Assembly (NCBI GenBank): GCA_003194525.1
Contig: NBIV01000001.1
Location: 372,001 to 436,000 of the forward strand
DNA length: 64,000 nt
Source of the DNA: Gracilariopsis chorda
Taxonomy: Eukaryota; Rhodophyta; Florideophyceae; Gracilariales; Gracilariaceae
Reading direction: 5' to 3'
Each line of letters starts with the position of its first letter. Positions within the stretch are counted from its first letter, which is position 1. The translations under genes were made by a program, and so were the position numbers. Shown in pieces: positions 11,601 to 23,430 of this stretch. The notes under the pieces were generated by a model. The model had not been told where the DNA came from. It made no database searches and saw only the letters and a list, made by a program, of their open reading frames with translations.

Positions 11601-13113
11601 AAAGTTTCCCGGTAACGGGTTCTCAGATTTATCTCGCGATGCGAGTAGTTCGTCAAAGTCAGCATCCTCGTCCCAGTTTTCTGGCCCAGCCTCGACGGCA
11701 TATTCCGGATCATCCGGGTCTATAGCCATGAAACATGGGACTTCATCATTCTCCGTTGCGAGTGCTTCCCCACTTGTGGGTAACCGCGACAAAGCGTCGG
11801 CCTGGGTGTTCTGCGCACCCTTTTTATAAATGACTTGAAAGTCATATTCCGCGAGGCGGAGTCTCCAGCGCATGAGGCGTCCCGACGGATCGGAGATATT
11901 CATTAACCACCTCAGCGAGCAATGTTCCGTGTACACGGTGAAGTGAACTCCCATAAGGTAGGGGCGCAGAGTGGTCATCGCCCATACGACGGCGAGGCAC
12001 TCTTTCTCCGATACGGAGTAGTTCCGATCATGAACATTGAGCGAGCGCGACCAATAACCAATTGGGTGTCGTTCCCCCTCGGGGGTGGTTTGAAAAAGAG
12101 CACACCCGACTTGGTAGTCGCTCGAGTCCGTATCTACGGAGTAAGGCAACCCAAGTTTTGGGAGATGTACGATTGGTGCTGATGTGACAGCCTCCTTAAA
12201 GGAGTTAAAGGCTTCCGATTGCTCGGGCGTAAATGTTCCCAGTTTTGGGGGGTTCCCCTTTCGTAACAACGCGTTCAGGGGCGCCGCGGTATCCGAAAAG
12301 TTCGGGATAAACCGTCGATAGACGTTGACCAGCCCCAAAAAGGAGCGCCGTTCCGTTTGAGTACGGGGCTTATTAGCCTCAACGAGGGATTTGACTCGAG
12401 CTTTCTCGATCGCTAACCGTCCAGGACGGATAATGTGACCCAGATACCTCACAGTATCTGTGAAAAACTCGCATTTCCTCAACTTGAGGGTAATTCCCGC
12501 ATCGCGGAGTACGGTCAGCACGTCTCGGACGTGAGTGAGATGGTCGTCCAACGAGTTGGAGAAGATGATAATATCATCAAGGTAGACCAGACAACTCCGC
12601 CACTTAAAGCAGTTGAGTAGAATATCTACTGCACGCTGGAAGGTGGCGGGGGCGTTAGTCAGCCCAAATGGCATCCGCTTGAAGCGGTAGGTCCCTGCGT
12701 GGCAGGTGAATGCGGTTTTGTCGCGATCCTCCAGTCTGACAGGTACTTGCCAATATCCCCAATTGGCATCAAGGGCCGTGAACACGGTGGCGTCTCCAAG
12801 GGAGTCAATACACTCGTCCATACGAGGGATAGGGTACGTGTCTCTAGTGGTCACGGCATTGAGCCGGCGGTAGTCGACACAGAACCTCTAGGTTCCGTCG
12901 GCCTTTAAAGCCAGTACAACTGGGGATGCCCAGGGTGATTGAGCGGGCTCAATCACACCTGCGCGGAGCATCTTGTCCACTTGGGACTGCTCCTCTTCCC
13001 GAGCTTTCGGACCTGCCCTGTTAGGGGGTTGTGCAACCGGTCGCGCACTGGGGATTAAATCGATCCAGTGTTCCGTTGCATTAATCTCGCTAAGCGAGCC
13101 ATCCCACATTGTG

Positions 13114-13937
13114 TGGTGCAATGCCCCAAAGGGGAAAAACACCGAAAGACGTTCGGGATCTTCCTCTCACGAGGTGAACCCAGTTGGGTAGAGCCCTCCC
13201 AGAGGTGTCACGGCGAAGCCGGTTTGTAAGACCAGGGACACCTGTCGCGACTCGCGCAGGGAGGTGAAGGCGAAGAATCGGTATCCGCGTGAGCGGGGTG
13301 TGATCCTCAGTAGAGGTATGTTTCCACGTAAGTGGGGAAGTGTGAGCGGGTGCACACACGAGGGCCGCGGATAGCGGGAGGTGCTACCCTAAAAAGGGGG
13401 AAAAGGAAGGGCGAAGAGGAGGAAGAGAGGACGATGTGAGTCGCGAGAGCGACGAACGGATACGGCGATGCCGGTAACGATATCCCTATACAGGGCGAAA
13501 CACCAATGCAATTGGAACAATTATACTCCCAGTGATGGGTCCCTTTAGATATGCAAAGGGGGTTAGGTGTCCCGTGGTTCACGGCGTTTCCCTCCAAGGA
13601 GGAGTAGAGTACGCGCGCAAGCGGCAACAACTAGAGCCAATTCCCCAGGTTGGGGTCCCTTGTTGGGGAAGGTTTACTGGTGCGACGGCAGTGCGCCGTC
13701 GCACTAAGTACTAGCTTCCCAGAAATGGGTGTGAAAATAATGAATAATAATAACTAAAATACTCCACATTTCGTGGCAACATCCACTACTGTGGCCAACC
13801 GCCAATTGACCCAAAACCGTGTCCCACGTGTCCATACCCACCATTGTGGGGCGTAGTTCATATACACACTACACAACCGATAATATCGGGAAAGCGTTCA
13901 AGTACCAAGAATCCCTCCCTGAGGGCGTTGCACTACA
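13114..13937 (-). repeat. LTR 2 (3' LTR of element B)
   Basis: 824 bp, TGGTGCAATG start, TGCACTACA end on the plus strand. It contains about 20 short perfect hairpins, for example CCCCAAAGGGG (13124), CCAATGCAATTGG (13503), CCGTGGTTCACGG (13572), CCCCAGGTTGGGG (13643), CCGATAATATCGG (13877) and CCCTCCCTGAGGG (13913). The longest has 8-bp arms, GCGACGGC with GCCGTCGC (13682-13702). Confidence 0.92.
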
Positions 13938-14179
13938 TATCCCCCCCCTAAGACGGGAAAACGACCGCGGACGCGGAGGGTTCCCAGACGAAAATGGGTG
14001 ATAAAAGCGCGTACGCCGTCTCCGGTTCTTCTTTCCTAGCATAGCCGGCTATTGTAGTATAGTGTTGTGGGGAGCTAGCTGCTCCCTTGAATAAACTTTC
14101 CCGTTTTGAACGGTGATTCTCATTTGAGTTCCCCGTCTTCGACGGACCTTGACTTGTTATCCTTTCCTTTCGCTCTCCG

Positions 14180-17100
14180 CTCGCGCGGCAACGTTACCCA
14201 ACTTGGGCATTAACCAGCGTGGCTGGGGCTGCAGTTCCTGTTTGACGGTGGTATCGCAGGACCTGCGATCGTGGGAGGTGTTCAATTAGCTCCCACGTAT
14301 CCCCACTGGGGTCGCACCCGTACCAGCGGACGCGGTATTGTAGAATACCATCCTGGTCTCAGGTGTGTCCGACAAGTCGGTCTACTACGAACTCTCGTTC
14401 GTAGACCTGCCGGCCGTGCCGGGTGGTGGTTGTACTTCCTTGCCGGGGCTGCCCGCTGTGCGGTATAATGTCCCTTAGCAGGGTGTTCGGCAATAACTCC
14501 GGCGTTGCCGTGCGCTGTGATAGCGGCCGCTGCTCATGCGGGAATATATCCCTCAAGAGGGTGTGTGGTGCCACGGTTTTCACCGGCAAGTCATTCCCCA
14601 TTGGGGTAGGTTCATTTCTGCTTTCGCGGTAATGCGGGCGGACCGCCAGTCGGCGGGGGACTTGGGCTCCGCCTTCGCGGTTGAGCTCACGAACCGCGAG
14701 TTTGCGGGAAGATGACCGCTCCTGCGGGGTCGGCATTTCCACAATCCCCTGGGGGTCCCGTGCGACACGGTGATTGGGTGGCAAACCGCCTCCCTGCCAG
14801 GCGCACGAGCGCTCTGCACCATACGTTCCGGCGATGCCGTGGTGTCCCCGGCTACCGACGGGTTGCCTGGAGCTAAGTCCGGTACACCGGTATTTCGGTC
14901 AAAATTCCCATCTGGGGGGTGCCGGGCAGGTGCCGATGACACCCTTTTCAGGGGAATTGCCGCTAAGCGCGGTGCACCATCTCCATGAGGAGGAGCAGCG
15001 TCCGGTACGACCGGTTTCGAGCGTGCGATGGCGCGCGTTTTTCCCGAGTTCCTCGGTTCTTTGCCGCAGCGTTGCGGGGGTTGGCGCAGATTATTCCCCG
15101 TAGCGGGGGCTTCGATTCCGTCAACGACGGGAGGCGTTTCCGGTGCTTGCGAGCCAGGGCTTAAAGCTTCGACTGCGGCTTGGCTGCCTTTTTCCCCAAG
15201 AGGGGTGTGGTTATCTCCCTGTGAGGCCGGCGTATCTGGGCGCCCCTTCTCCGTAAGGCGCGGGTCTGATCGACCTGATTGAACCGCTTCCGCGGGGGCT
15301 TCCGCCAACGGCGGCTTCGAGGCATCGCCCTGCTCAGGGGATCGGGGGCAATCGTCACCATACTCCCTTGTCAGGGATCCTTCCCTGACAGGGGTGTGCG
15401 GTAGTTGCGCTTCAACTTCCCGTGTAGCACGGTATGTTTTCCGCGTTTGTGGCGATGCCTCCGGGGATGGATTGGGCGATTGCCTTTCCGCTGCTGCGGT
15501 ATTGGAGTGAGGCTTCTCGTTTTCCCGTGACAAACGGTGTATTTGCCGCTTTTGCGGGGCCTGCGCGTCTGGTTCCTGTTGCACAGCACTGCCCGGGAAC
15601 GGGGGATTAGTGTCGCGTGACATACTCCGTGCTCCACGGTCAGTGTTCCGTATGTTACGGTGTGTTTCCCGTTGCGACGGCGCTATCGTTCCTCGAAAAC
15701 GAGTGTTCTCCTCCCCCTCCTTAGACGGAGCGGCGGGATAAGGGATAACATTCCCCGCCTGGCGGGTATAGATGCGCGCAAGTGGGGCGGACGTGGTAGG
15801 GGCGGGCGCTGAGGGGCCCGAATTACCCGGCTGAGCCGGTGAGTCCGACAGAGTCGGTAGGTCTGAGAGTCCCCGGCTGGGGTTTGGTAGTACCGTAGGT
15901 CTAGTACTCCCGGATGGTTCCGGTGTTCCAGAGTCCGTAGAAACGGGGTTGCCTGGATCCAGGACTATCTCTGACGAGGGAGGAGGGGCAAGGACAACAC
16001 GATCACGGGAAATCCGTTCGTGCGTGTCCCCCATCTCTACCACGACAGTGTCGGTGTTAACAGAGATGACCTTTAAGGGTCCATCCGCCACAGGCCAGAG
16101 TTTGTGACGCTTCTCCCGTTCCGGGTTGTAGTATTCCTTCCTGATGAAGACGTAGTTATTTGCCCAATTCGGGGACGGTTTCCCTCGCAAGCGAGCGTCG
16201 AAATCCCGCTTGTAAGCGGCTTGGGCCCGTGCCATAGACTTCCGCGCAGCGGGGACCAGCTTGGAAAGCCATTGCTTCCATTGCTGCCGGTAGATACCCA
16301 CAGATGGGAAATTGTCCAAGGTAGCTTGGGGTTCCAGCGCCACAGGCGGGGGTGTTCTAGATAGAACCAACTTGAATGGCGAAAATCCGGTAGTCCGGTG
16401 TACCTGCGTATTGTACGCGTAGGTTACCGCATCAGCGTAGAGATCCCAATTCGTTGGTTGGTCAGCGACGTAGGAACGTAACGCCGCGAGTAACGTCCGG
16501 TTAAACCGTTCAACTTGCCCATTACACTGGGGGTGGTAGGTAGTCGTGAACAAGTTCTTGACATCCAGGATGCGACAAACATCCTGGAAGAACTTGCTCA
16601 CGAACTGCTTCCCGTTGTCAGAGAGCACCTCCACATGGGGACCGTAGACAAGAATCCAGTGCGTCACCAGAGCCTGGTCCACCGTGAGAGCGGTTATCCT
16701 CCGAAGGGGGACAGTCCGTACCAGCTTAGAAAAGCGGTCGGTGATGACAAGTAGAAACTTGTTTCCACGTTTTGTGGTGAGTAGTGGTCCGAGAAGATCA
16801 ATTGCGATAAACTCGAGTGGCGCCCTTGCGGGGAATAGTTTCATCTTCTTCGCATTTTTGCGGAGTTTGACGCGATTCTTAGCGCATTCGCTACAAAACC
16901 GCACAGTTGCGTAGCAATCCACCGCCATTGCGGGCCAATAGAAATCCCTTCGCAGGGTTAGGTAGAGTTTCCTCCCACCTGGGTGACCTCCAATAGGGGC
17001 GTAGTGTGATAGATGTAACACCCGCGATTGCAGAGAATGTGGTACCACAATCTGTGTGCGGGCTTCGACCTTTCTTACGAGGTAGCCTTTGTCGTTTACC

Positions 17101-19325
17101 CCGAAAGGGAGATCTTCACCACCGTTGATACGGGCACGAATTCTCGTACAGAATGGGTCGCCGAATTGTTCTCGGATCATTTCTTCCGGTGATACCGGTA
17201 CAAAGTTTCCCGGTAACGGGTTCTCAGATTTATCTCGCGATGCGAGTAGTTCGTCAAAGTCAGCATCCTCGTCCCAGTTTTCTGGCCCAGCCTCGACGGC
17301 ATATTCCGGATCATCCGGGTCTATAGCCATGAAACATGGGACTTCATCATTCTCCGTTGCGAGTGCTTCCCCACTTGTGGGTAACCGCGACAAAGCGTCG
17401 GCCTGGGTGTTCTGCGCACCCTTTTTATAAATGACTTGAAAGTCATATTCCGCGAGGCGGAGTCTCCAGCGCATGAGGCGTCCCGACGGGTCGGAGATAT
17501 TCATCAACAACCTCAATGAGGAATGATCCGTGTACACGGTGAAGTGAATTCCCATAAGGTAGGGGCGCAGAGTGGTCATCGCCCATACGACGGCGAGGCA
17601 CTCTTTCTCCGATACGGAGTAGTTCCGATCATGAACATTGAGCGAGCGCGACGAATAACCAATTGGGTGTCGTTCCCCCTCGGGGGTGGTTTGAAAAAGA
17701 GCACACCCGACTTGGTAGTCGCTCGAGTCCGTATCTACGGAGTATGGCAACCCAAGTTTTGGGAGATGTACGATTGGTGCTGATGTGACAGCCTTCTTCA
17801 AGGAGTTAAAGGCTTCCGATTGCTCGGGCGTAAGTGTTCCCAGTTTTGGGGGGTTCCCCTTTCGTAACAACGCGTTCAGGGGCGCCGCGGTATCCGAAAA
17901 GTTCGGGATAAACCGTCGATAGACGTTGACCAGCCCCAAAAAGGAGCGCCGTTCCGTTTGAGTACGGGGCTCATTAGCCTCAACGAGGGATTTGACTCGA
18001 GCTTTCTCGATCGCTAACCGTCCAGGACGGATAATGTGACCCAGATACCTCACAGTATCTGTGAAAAACTCGCATTTCCTCAACTTGAGGGTAATTCCCG
18101 CATCGCGGAGTACGGTCAGCACGTCTCGGACGTGAGTGAGATGGTCGTCCAACGAGTTGGAGAAGATGATAATATCATCAAGGTAGACCAGACAGCTCCG
18201 CCACTTAAAGCGGTTGAGTAGAATATCTACTGCACGCTGAAAGGTGGCGGGGGCGTTCGTTAACCCAAACGGCATCCGCTTGAAGCGGTACGTCCCTGCA
18301 TGGCAGGTGAATGCGGTTTTATCGCAATCCTCCTGTCTGACAGGTACTTGCCAATATCCCCAATTGGCATCAAGGGCCGTGAACACGGTGGCGTCTCCAA
18401 GGGAGTCAATGCACTCGTCCATACGAGGGATGGGGTACGTGTCCCTAACAGTCACGGCATTGAGCCGGCGGTAGTCGACACAGAACCTCCAGGTTCCGTC
18501 GGCCTTTAAAGCCAGTACAACTGGGGATGCCCAGGGTGATTGAGCGGGCTCAATCACACCTGCGCGGAGCATTTTGTCCACTTGGGACTGCTCCTCTTCC
18601 CGAGCTTTCGGACCTGCCCTGTTAGGGGGTTGTGCAACCGGTCGCGCACCGGGGATTAAATCGATCCGGTGTTCCGTTGCATTAATCTCGCCAAGCGAGC
18701 CATCCCACATTGTGGTGAATTCCCGTAACATAGTACGGAGTTTGTCGCGGTGCGACTCTGGCACGTGGCTGAAGTCCAGGGCTTCAAGTGCTTTTTCCGG
18801 ATCAATCCGGTCGTTGCTCGATGGAGCATTGTCCTGTGGAACAGGTGTGGTTCGCAATTCCGAGTTACTCGGTATGTTCGACGCTGAAGTAGCGGTTTCC
18901 TCCCCCTCCTTAGACTTGACGTCTTCGGACGGCGGGGCGAACTCCTCGGAAGAGGTGGTAACTCCGAGTACATCGGCGGCTGTCATCTTTGTTGGCAGCA
19001 TTCCCATAGGATGGGGGGTTACACTCCCAATTACTTGGTGTTTGACCAGATACTGAGGGTATTTGCCAAGGTTGGCAACCAATATCCGGAAAGGGACATC
19101 CGGGGAAATGGAGACAATTCCATTAGCCAGCGCCAGCTGGGATTTCTCGTACAACGAGGCGAGGGGTTGTATAACCCGAAGACCGTGTTGACGGGAATTT
19201 ACCTGCACCCAGACTTGGGACTCCGCCGGTATAGAAACCGAGGCAGCGACGCAGAGCTTGGTGGACTCGCGGGACGCGGGCGGTGGTTCCTGCGCACCAG
19301 GGAGCGGAACTTGTTTCCGAGACAA
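14180..19325 (-). mobile_element. Element B pol region: RT, RNase H, integrase, chromodomain
   Basis: Open minus-strand region of Ty3/gypsy type. The reverse transcriptase is marked by YRRLNAVTVRDTYPIPRM, FKRMPFGLTNAPATFQ and VYLDD. RNase H is marked by YSVDTDSSDYQVG. Integrase has a zinc-binding HHCC region (HLSHYAPIGGHPG ... FCSECAKN) and a DDE core (FIAIDLLGP, LSDNGKQFVSKF, CNGQVERFNRTL). A long Pro/Arg-rich spacer follows, then chromodomain sequence (YEREFVVDRLVGH) near the 3' end. Chromodomains of this class are known to steer integration towards marked chromatin. The long frame at 14580-19325 is largely open; the element is treated here as a fossil. Confidence 0.9.
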
Positions 19326-19355
19326 CCGCTTTAGCGGGCGGCGAACAATCGGAAC

Positions 19356-19901
19356 CTACGATCCGTCGTCAAGTTCTACACGCCTGAGGCGGGGCCTGAT
19401 TGCGTCGAGAAATCTGTCGCAGTAATCACATCTCAGTATGACTGGTGCTGCCAATGAACGGCAAACGATGAAGTCCAACTTCACCACAGAGGTACCAAGT
19501 CTCACGACGAGGTCCACTGTGCCCACCGTTTGTATCGGATTGTTGTTCGCATCTGAAATGTCGGGGACCGCGTCAGAGCGGATACGCAACCGCACAAGCG
19601 GGGGTAACAATGATTCCACAACAAAGTTGGGGCCTGCACCTGTATCCAGGACGGTGAGAAACCTCACCATAAACTGGGGGTCAAGGCCAAGGTCGGCATA
19701 GACCTTATAATTGCGCTTGGCCAAGACCAAGACTCTACCGGGAATCCGGGGATTTTTACTCCGTATCCACGGGCGACGCAACACACCGAGGTGCGCAGAG
19801 TCCGCGTCAGCGGTGTCTTTCCTCGAGAGGACTTTCACCGGGGAGCGAAGCGAGGACGCCTCGGGCACCAACAGCCTCGTTCTTGAGGACGCCTCTCCCA
19901 A
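19356..19901 (-). mobile_element. Element B aspartic protease region
   Basis: Open frame with a retropepsin-type active-site motif, VLDTGAGPNFV, followed by hydrophobic strands (VDLVVRLGTSVVKLDFIV) typical of a retroviral-type protease fold. It lies between gag and pol in the normal Ty3/gypsy order. Confidence 0.75.
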
Positions 19902-19918
19902 AGGGGAGACTCCCTCAT

Positions 19919-22092
19919 TTAGTTTTCCGCCTTCGGCGGTGGGTTGGGTTCCTCGACAACGAGTGCTTCATCCCGTTGACGGGGGTTTCTATCCTCATAA
20001 GCGGGGGTTGCAACGGATGGTTGCGTGATTTCCCGAATCGGGGTATATGCAGCTTGCCGCGCACGCGGGGTCTGTGGTAGGGCATGGGAAATGTCCGTTT
20101 TAGCACGGAGGTAGGAAGCCGTCGGGACGGAACGTTTCTCCTCTGGAGTGAGGGCCTCATAATTTGCCACTACCTTGGCCATATCCTTCAGTGAACAAAT
20201 ACACTGAGGTGAGGTATGGCCATGGGCATAGCACAGGTGGCAAATGAGAGCCAATACCGCGACACGCGAATTATTATTCCGAGTATCGGAGAAGCGAACC
20301 GCAGGGCGGGTGTCAGTCCATCCAGGCCGTTGATAACGGGATTGACCGTTTGAAAACGGGAGTCGTTGGGGTTGGACCCGACTGTTACCACCGTACAAAA
20401 CGGGGTCTTCCGTTCCCGTATCACGGGTCATCTCCGTCGTTGACGGCAAATCACTGGTGGGTATCGAGACACCATTCCCCTGCACTAAATGCACGGTATC
20501 AAATCCCTGTCCAGGGTTCCCATCCGCAGTGAGTGGGAGTGAGGAAGCTTCGCTTTCCAGCAACAATGCCTTGGCGGATTTAGACCGATTGTTCGGAGTT
20601 CTTGCACGAAGTGCATCCCCTTCCGCTCGGGCGTGTTGGAACAGCTCGAGATAGGTGATCCTCCGCTTGTCCTCCCGATAACGGGTAACTAAACTCCGGA
20701 TTGCCGGGTCAAGACCATCGATGAACATGGTACTGCGCTCCCCAGCGGGGTATACGTTACCACATCTGTGGAAAGCCTTGTTAAGGCGCACCGAGTAATC
20801 GGTCTCGGTCTCTCCAGCACGTTGGCGTGTATCTCGCAAAGCGAGGATAGCCTGCTGAATAGCGGTGTTTGTGGCGTAGGAGTGCAGAAGATACTGCACA
20901 GCCTCCGGCCAGCAAGTAACCCCTCCCTCGGAGGCACGAGAAGATCCTCTGACAGAGTTGTATTGGTCCTCCGCCACTCCCCGTAAGAAATACGGGAAAG
21001 CCAAATAGGCTTGTCCCTCATTCATACCGAGGATATTGGCCTCCACTACAAAGCGGGATAGGAAATCCAGTACTAGGACTGGGTCCTCTCCAGTAAAATA
21101 CTGCTTGCAGAGCGAGAGCTGCATTCGCTTAATGCATTCTCGCCCCTTTCCCGTACCACGGGGCGTACGTCCAAGTGACGAATCTTCGAGCCGGTAGTAC
21201 CGGTATGATAAAAGCTTCCGGTAATCCGGGTTTGTCGGTTTCAATTCCCGGAGACCGGGGTGTCTTCTCCCCTTCTGGCGGGTTCGGATCACACCTTCAG
21301 TGGCCGATGACCGCTCAAGCGGGAGGAGTAGCCTCGCTTCTCGTCCTCCGAGTCGGAGTCCGAGGAGCTCGAGCTAACCGAATGGTTTCGGGATGAGTCC
21401 GACGATGTCGAAGAATCGGAGTCCGAATATTTTCGGTGGTGTTTCCGTCGATGACGGCGTTTCTTCTTCCCAGCAAGCTGGTCGTTGTGCGATGCATCGT
21501 TTACTAGATCATCCGGGGATGGTTTGTCCATGAGGACGAACTGCTCCAGCGTCTCCAGGCGGGCACCAATCCGATCAAATCGGGCTTCAACTCCTTCGAT
21601 GAAGGTGGCGGGTTGTCCCAAACTCTCCAACACGGAGTTGACGTCATACCGTAAAATACGGAGTTCCTCGGCGACCTCCTTTACGGGGGTTGCCAAGACC
21701 ACCTCTTGGAGGGATTTTAGTTCCCCTACAAGGGTGTCATGGGCGGTCCACAGAGCGCAGACCTGGGATTCCAGGGACGTCCCCTGGGGGGTGTTATCGC
21801 CGGTTCCACGGGGGCTTGAAGCCGCGACAGCGGGAGCAGGCCGGGGTGCCTGGGGCACTGCGGCAACAGCCGGAGTCGATGCTGCATTCCCCTGCGGGGG
21901 TGATAACCAGGGCAAAAGGAGGTTCCGGGGTTCCCGGTCGGGGGTATCATTCCGCGATGAAGCGGCGCCAGCACGGCTGGAACTTGTCCGTATAGGGATA
22001 CGGGGTACGAACCGGACTTCGGAAGTGTCCGCGTTGTCGCGGGAGAGACTACGCGTCACCACTGGCTCCGCATCGGAGGGATTTCTCGACAT
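19919..22092 (-). mobile_element. Element B gag region
   Basis: Two abutting open frames. The first (22092-21289) is a Ser/Arg/Pro-rich N-terminal part ending in a run of basic residues and Ser/Asp repeats. The second (21292-19919) has a capsid-like helical region (LDFLSRFVVEANILGMNEG, YLLHSYATNTAIQQAILAL) followed by one CCHC zinc knuckle (CHLCYAHGHTSPQC). This is the usual nucleocapsid arrangement. Ty3/gypsy elements commonly make gag and pol as separate or read-through products. Confidence 0.8.
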
Positions 22093-22200
22093 GAGAAAAT
22101 ACCGTTACGACGTGAAACGATCACGGAATTTCCGGTGAATGAAAATAAACCTAGTAAGATGGAAAACAAAAAACCGATTCTAGGTCGGGAGACTATTTTA

Positions 22201-23023
22201 TGGTGCAATGCCCCAAAGGGGAAAAACACCGAAAGACGTTCGGGATCTTCCTCTCACGAGGTGAACCCAGTTGGGTAGAGCCCTCCTAAAGGTGTCACGG
22301 CGAAGCAGGTTTGTAAGACCAGGGACACCTGTCGCGACTTGCGCAGGGAGGTGAAGGCGAAGAATCGGTATCCGCGTGAGCGGGGTATGATCCTCAGTAG
22401 AGGCATGTTTCCACGTAAGTGGGGGTGTGTGAGCGGATGCGCAAACGAGGGCCCCAGATAGCGGGAGTTGCTACCCTAAAAAGGGGAAAAAGTAAGGGCG
22501 AAGAGGAGCAAGAGAGGACGAAGTGAGTCACGAGAGCGACGGGGGCGAACGGCGATGCCGGTAACGATATCCCTATACAGGGCGAAACACCAATGCAATT
22601 GGAATAATATGACTCCCAGTGATGGGTATCTTTAGATGTGCAAGGGGGTTAGATGTCCCGCAGTTTACGGCGTTTCCCTCCAAGGAGGAGTAGAGCACGA
22701 GTGCAAGCGGTAACAACTAGAGCCAATTTCCCAGGTTGAAGTCCCTTGTTGGGGAATTTTTACTGTTGCGACGGCAGTGCGCCGTCGCACTAAGTGCTAG
22801 CTTCCCAGAAATGGGTGTGAAAATAATAAATAAAATCAACTAAAATACTCCACATTTCGTGGCAATATCCACTACTGTGGCCAACCGCCAATTGACCTAA
22901 AACCGTATCCCACGTGTCCATACCCACCATTGTGGGGCGTAGTTCATATACACACTACACAACCGATAGTATCGGGAAAACATTCAAGTACCAGGAATCC
23001 CTCTCTGATGGCGTTGCACTTCA
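22201..23023 (-). repeat. LTR 3 (5' LTR of element B)
   Basis: 823 bp matching LTR 1 and LTR 2, TGGTGCAATG start and GCACTTCA end on the plus strand. The sense-strand sequence just inside it (rich in CTCCCGACC and CGGTTTT) does not start with TGG, so the primer-binding site is not obvious. Confidence 0.92.
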
Positions 23024-23364
23024 AAGAAAGTGATTCAACGTCTTTGTTAACAGAGATCCAGAGGTGAGCTCGCGACCTGCGACCATCAGAGGTGAGCTCG
23101 CTACCTGCGACCACCAGAGGTGAGCTCACTACCTGCGACCACCAGAGGTGAGGTCGCTACCTGCAGTCGCCTCCGAAAAGCTCGCTATCTGCGGGCTCTA
23201 ATAAGATCTTTCGCCTACCTGGCAAATAAAGGCAGCGTTCTCCCAAACAACTGGCTGAGCACAACGACATCGCTTTCTGGATTTTTTGCCTTCTCCCATC
23301 GCTCATTCCTTCGAATTCCTTTACCGCTCTACAGTACGCTATTGACGCCTACTAGGTGTTATAG
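23024..23364 (+). repeat. Right LTR of element C
   Basis: 341 bp matching 4410-4756, including four 28-bp tandem units at 23059-23086, 23087-23114, 23115-23142 and 23143-23170 and an AATAAAG signal. It begins directly after the end of LTR 3, with no outer-element coding sequence between. Confidence 0.65.
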
Positions 23365-23390
23365 GTGCAAACACAATGTTTTGTTCTGCA

Positions 23391-23430
23391 AAATCTCGTA
23401 GCGTTCGTGTAAATCGTGACTACGAGATTT
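23391..23430. repeat. Inverted repeat, 11-bp arms
   Basis: AAATCTCGTAG and its exact reverse complement CTACGAGATTT, separated by 18 bases. Lies 26 bp beyond the right LTR of C. Function unknown. Confidence 0.9.

Larger units (their letters stand above)
5132..13113 (-). mobile_element. Chromovirus (Ty3/gypsy) copy A, partial
   Basis: Fossil Ty3/gypsy element of the chromodomain-bearing lineage with gag-pol on the minus strand. Its parts, in plus coordinates, are the 3' LTR (5132-5952), a 2.9-kb block with open frames on the opposite strand (about 5953-8870), the chromodomain (about 8890-9080; key residues REFVVDRLVGH, RVRWYGY, DTWEP), a Pro-rich spacer, integrase with HHCC and DDE regions (about 10500-11600) and RNase H plus reverse transcriptase (about 11700-13113; YLDD motif, MPFGLTNAPATFQ). 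The gag half and its other LTR are absent, because copy B abuts it at 13114. It is clearly broken, with several breaks. Its LTR is visibly more diverged from the two LTRs of B than those are from each other, so A is probably the older insertion. Confidence 0.9.
13114..23023 (-). mobile_element. Chromovirus (Ty3/gypsy) copy B, LTR to LTR
   Basis: A 9.9-kb element with both LTRs (13114-13937 and 22201-23023), gag-pol on the minus strand. In sense order it has gag (22092 down to 19919), aspartic protease (19901-19356), then a long reverse transcriptase, RNase H, integrase and chromodomain region (19325 down to about 14180). Most of it reads as long open frames, so it looks close to whole, with perhaps one to a few breaks. 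The antisense block seen in A is nearly absent. By eye the first 300 bp of its two LTRs differ at about one site in twenty, so it is not a recent insertion; no rate is available to date it. B abuts A on the left with no matching flank on the right, which suggests recombination or deletion after nesting. Confidence 0.92.

Noticed and set aside
11488-11829. 113-codon plus-strand frame, repeated at 17089-17430
   Set aside because: Exact shadow of the conserved pol region in elements A and B; identical only because pol is conserved.
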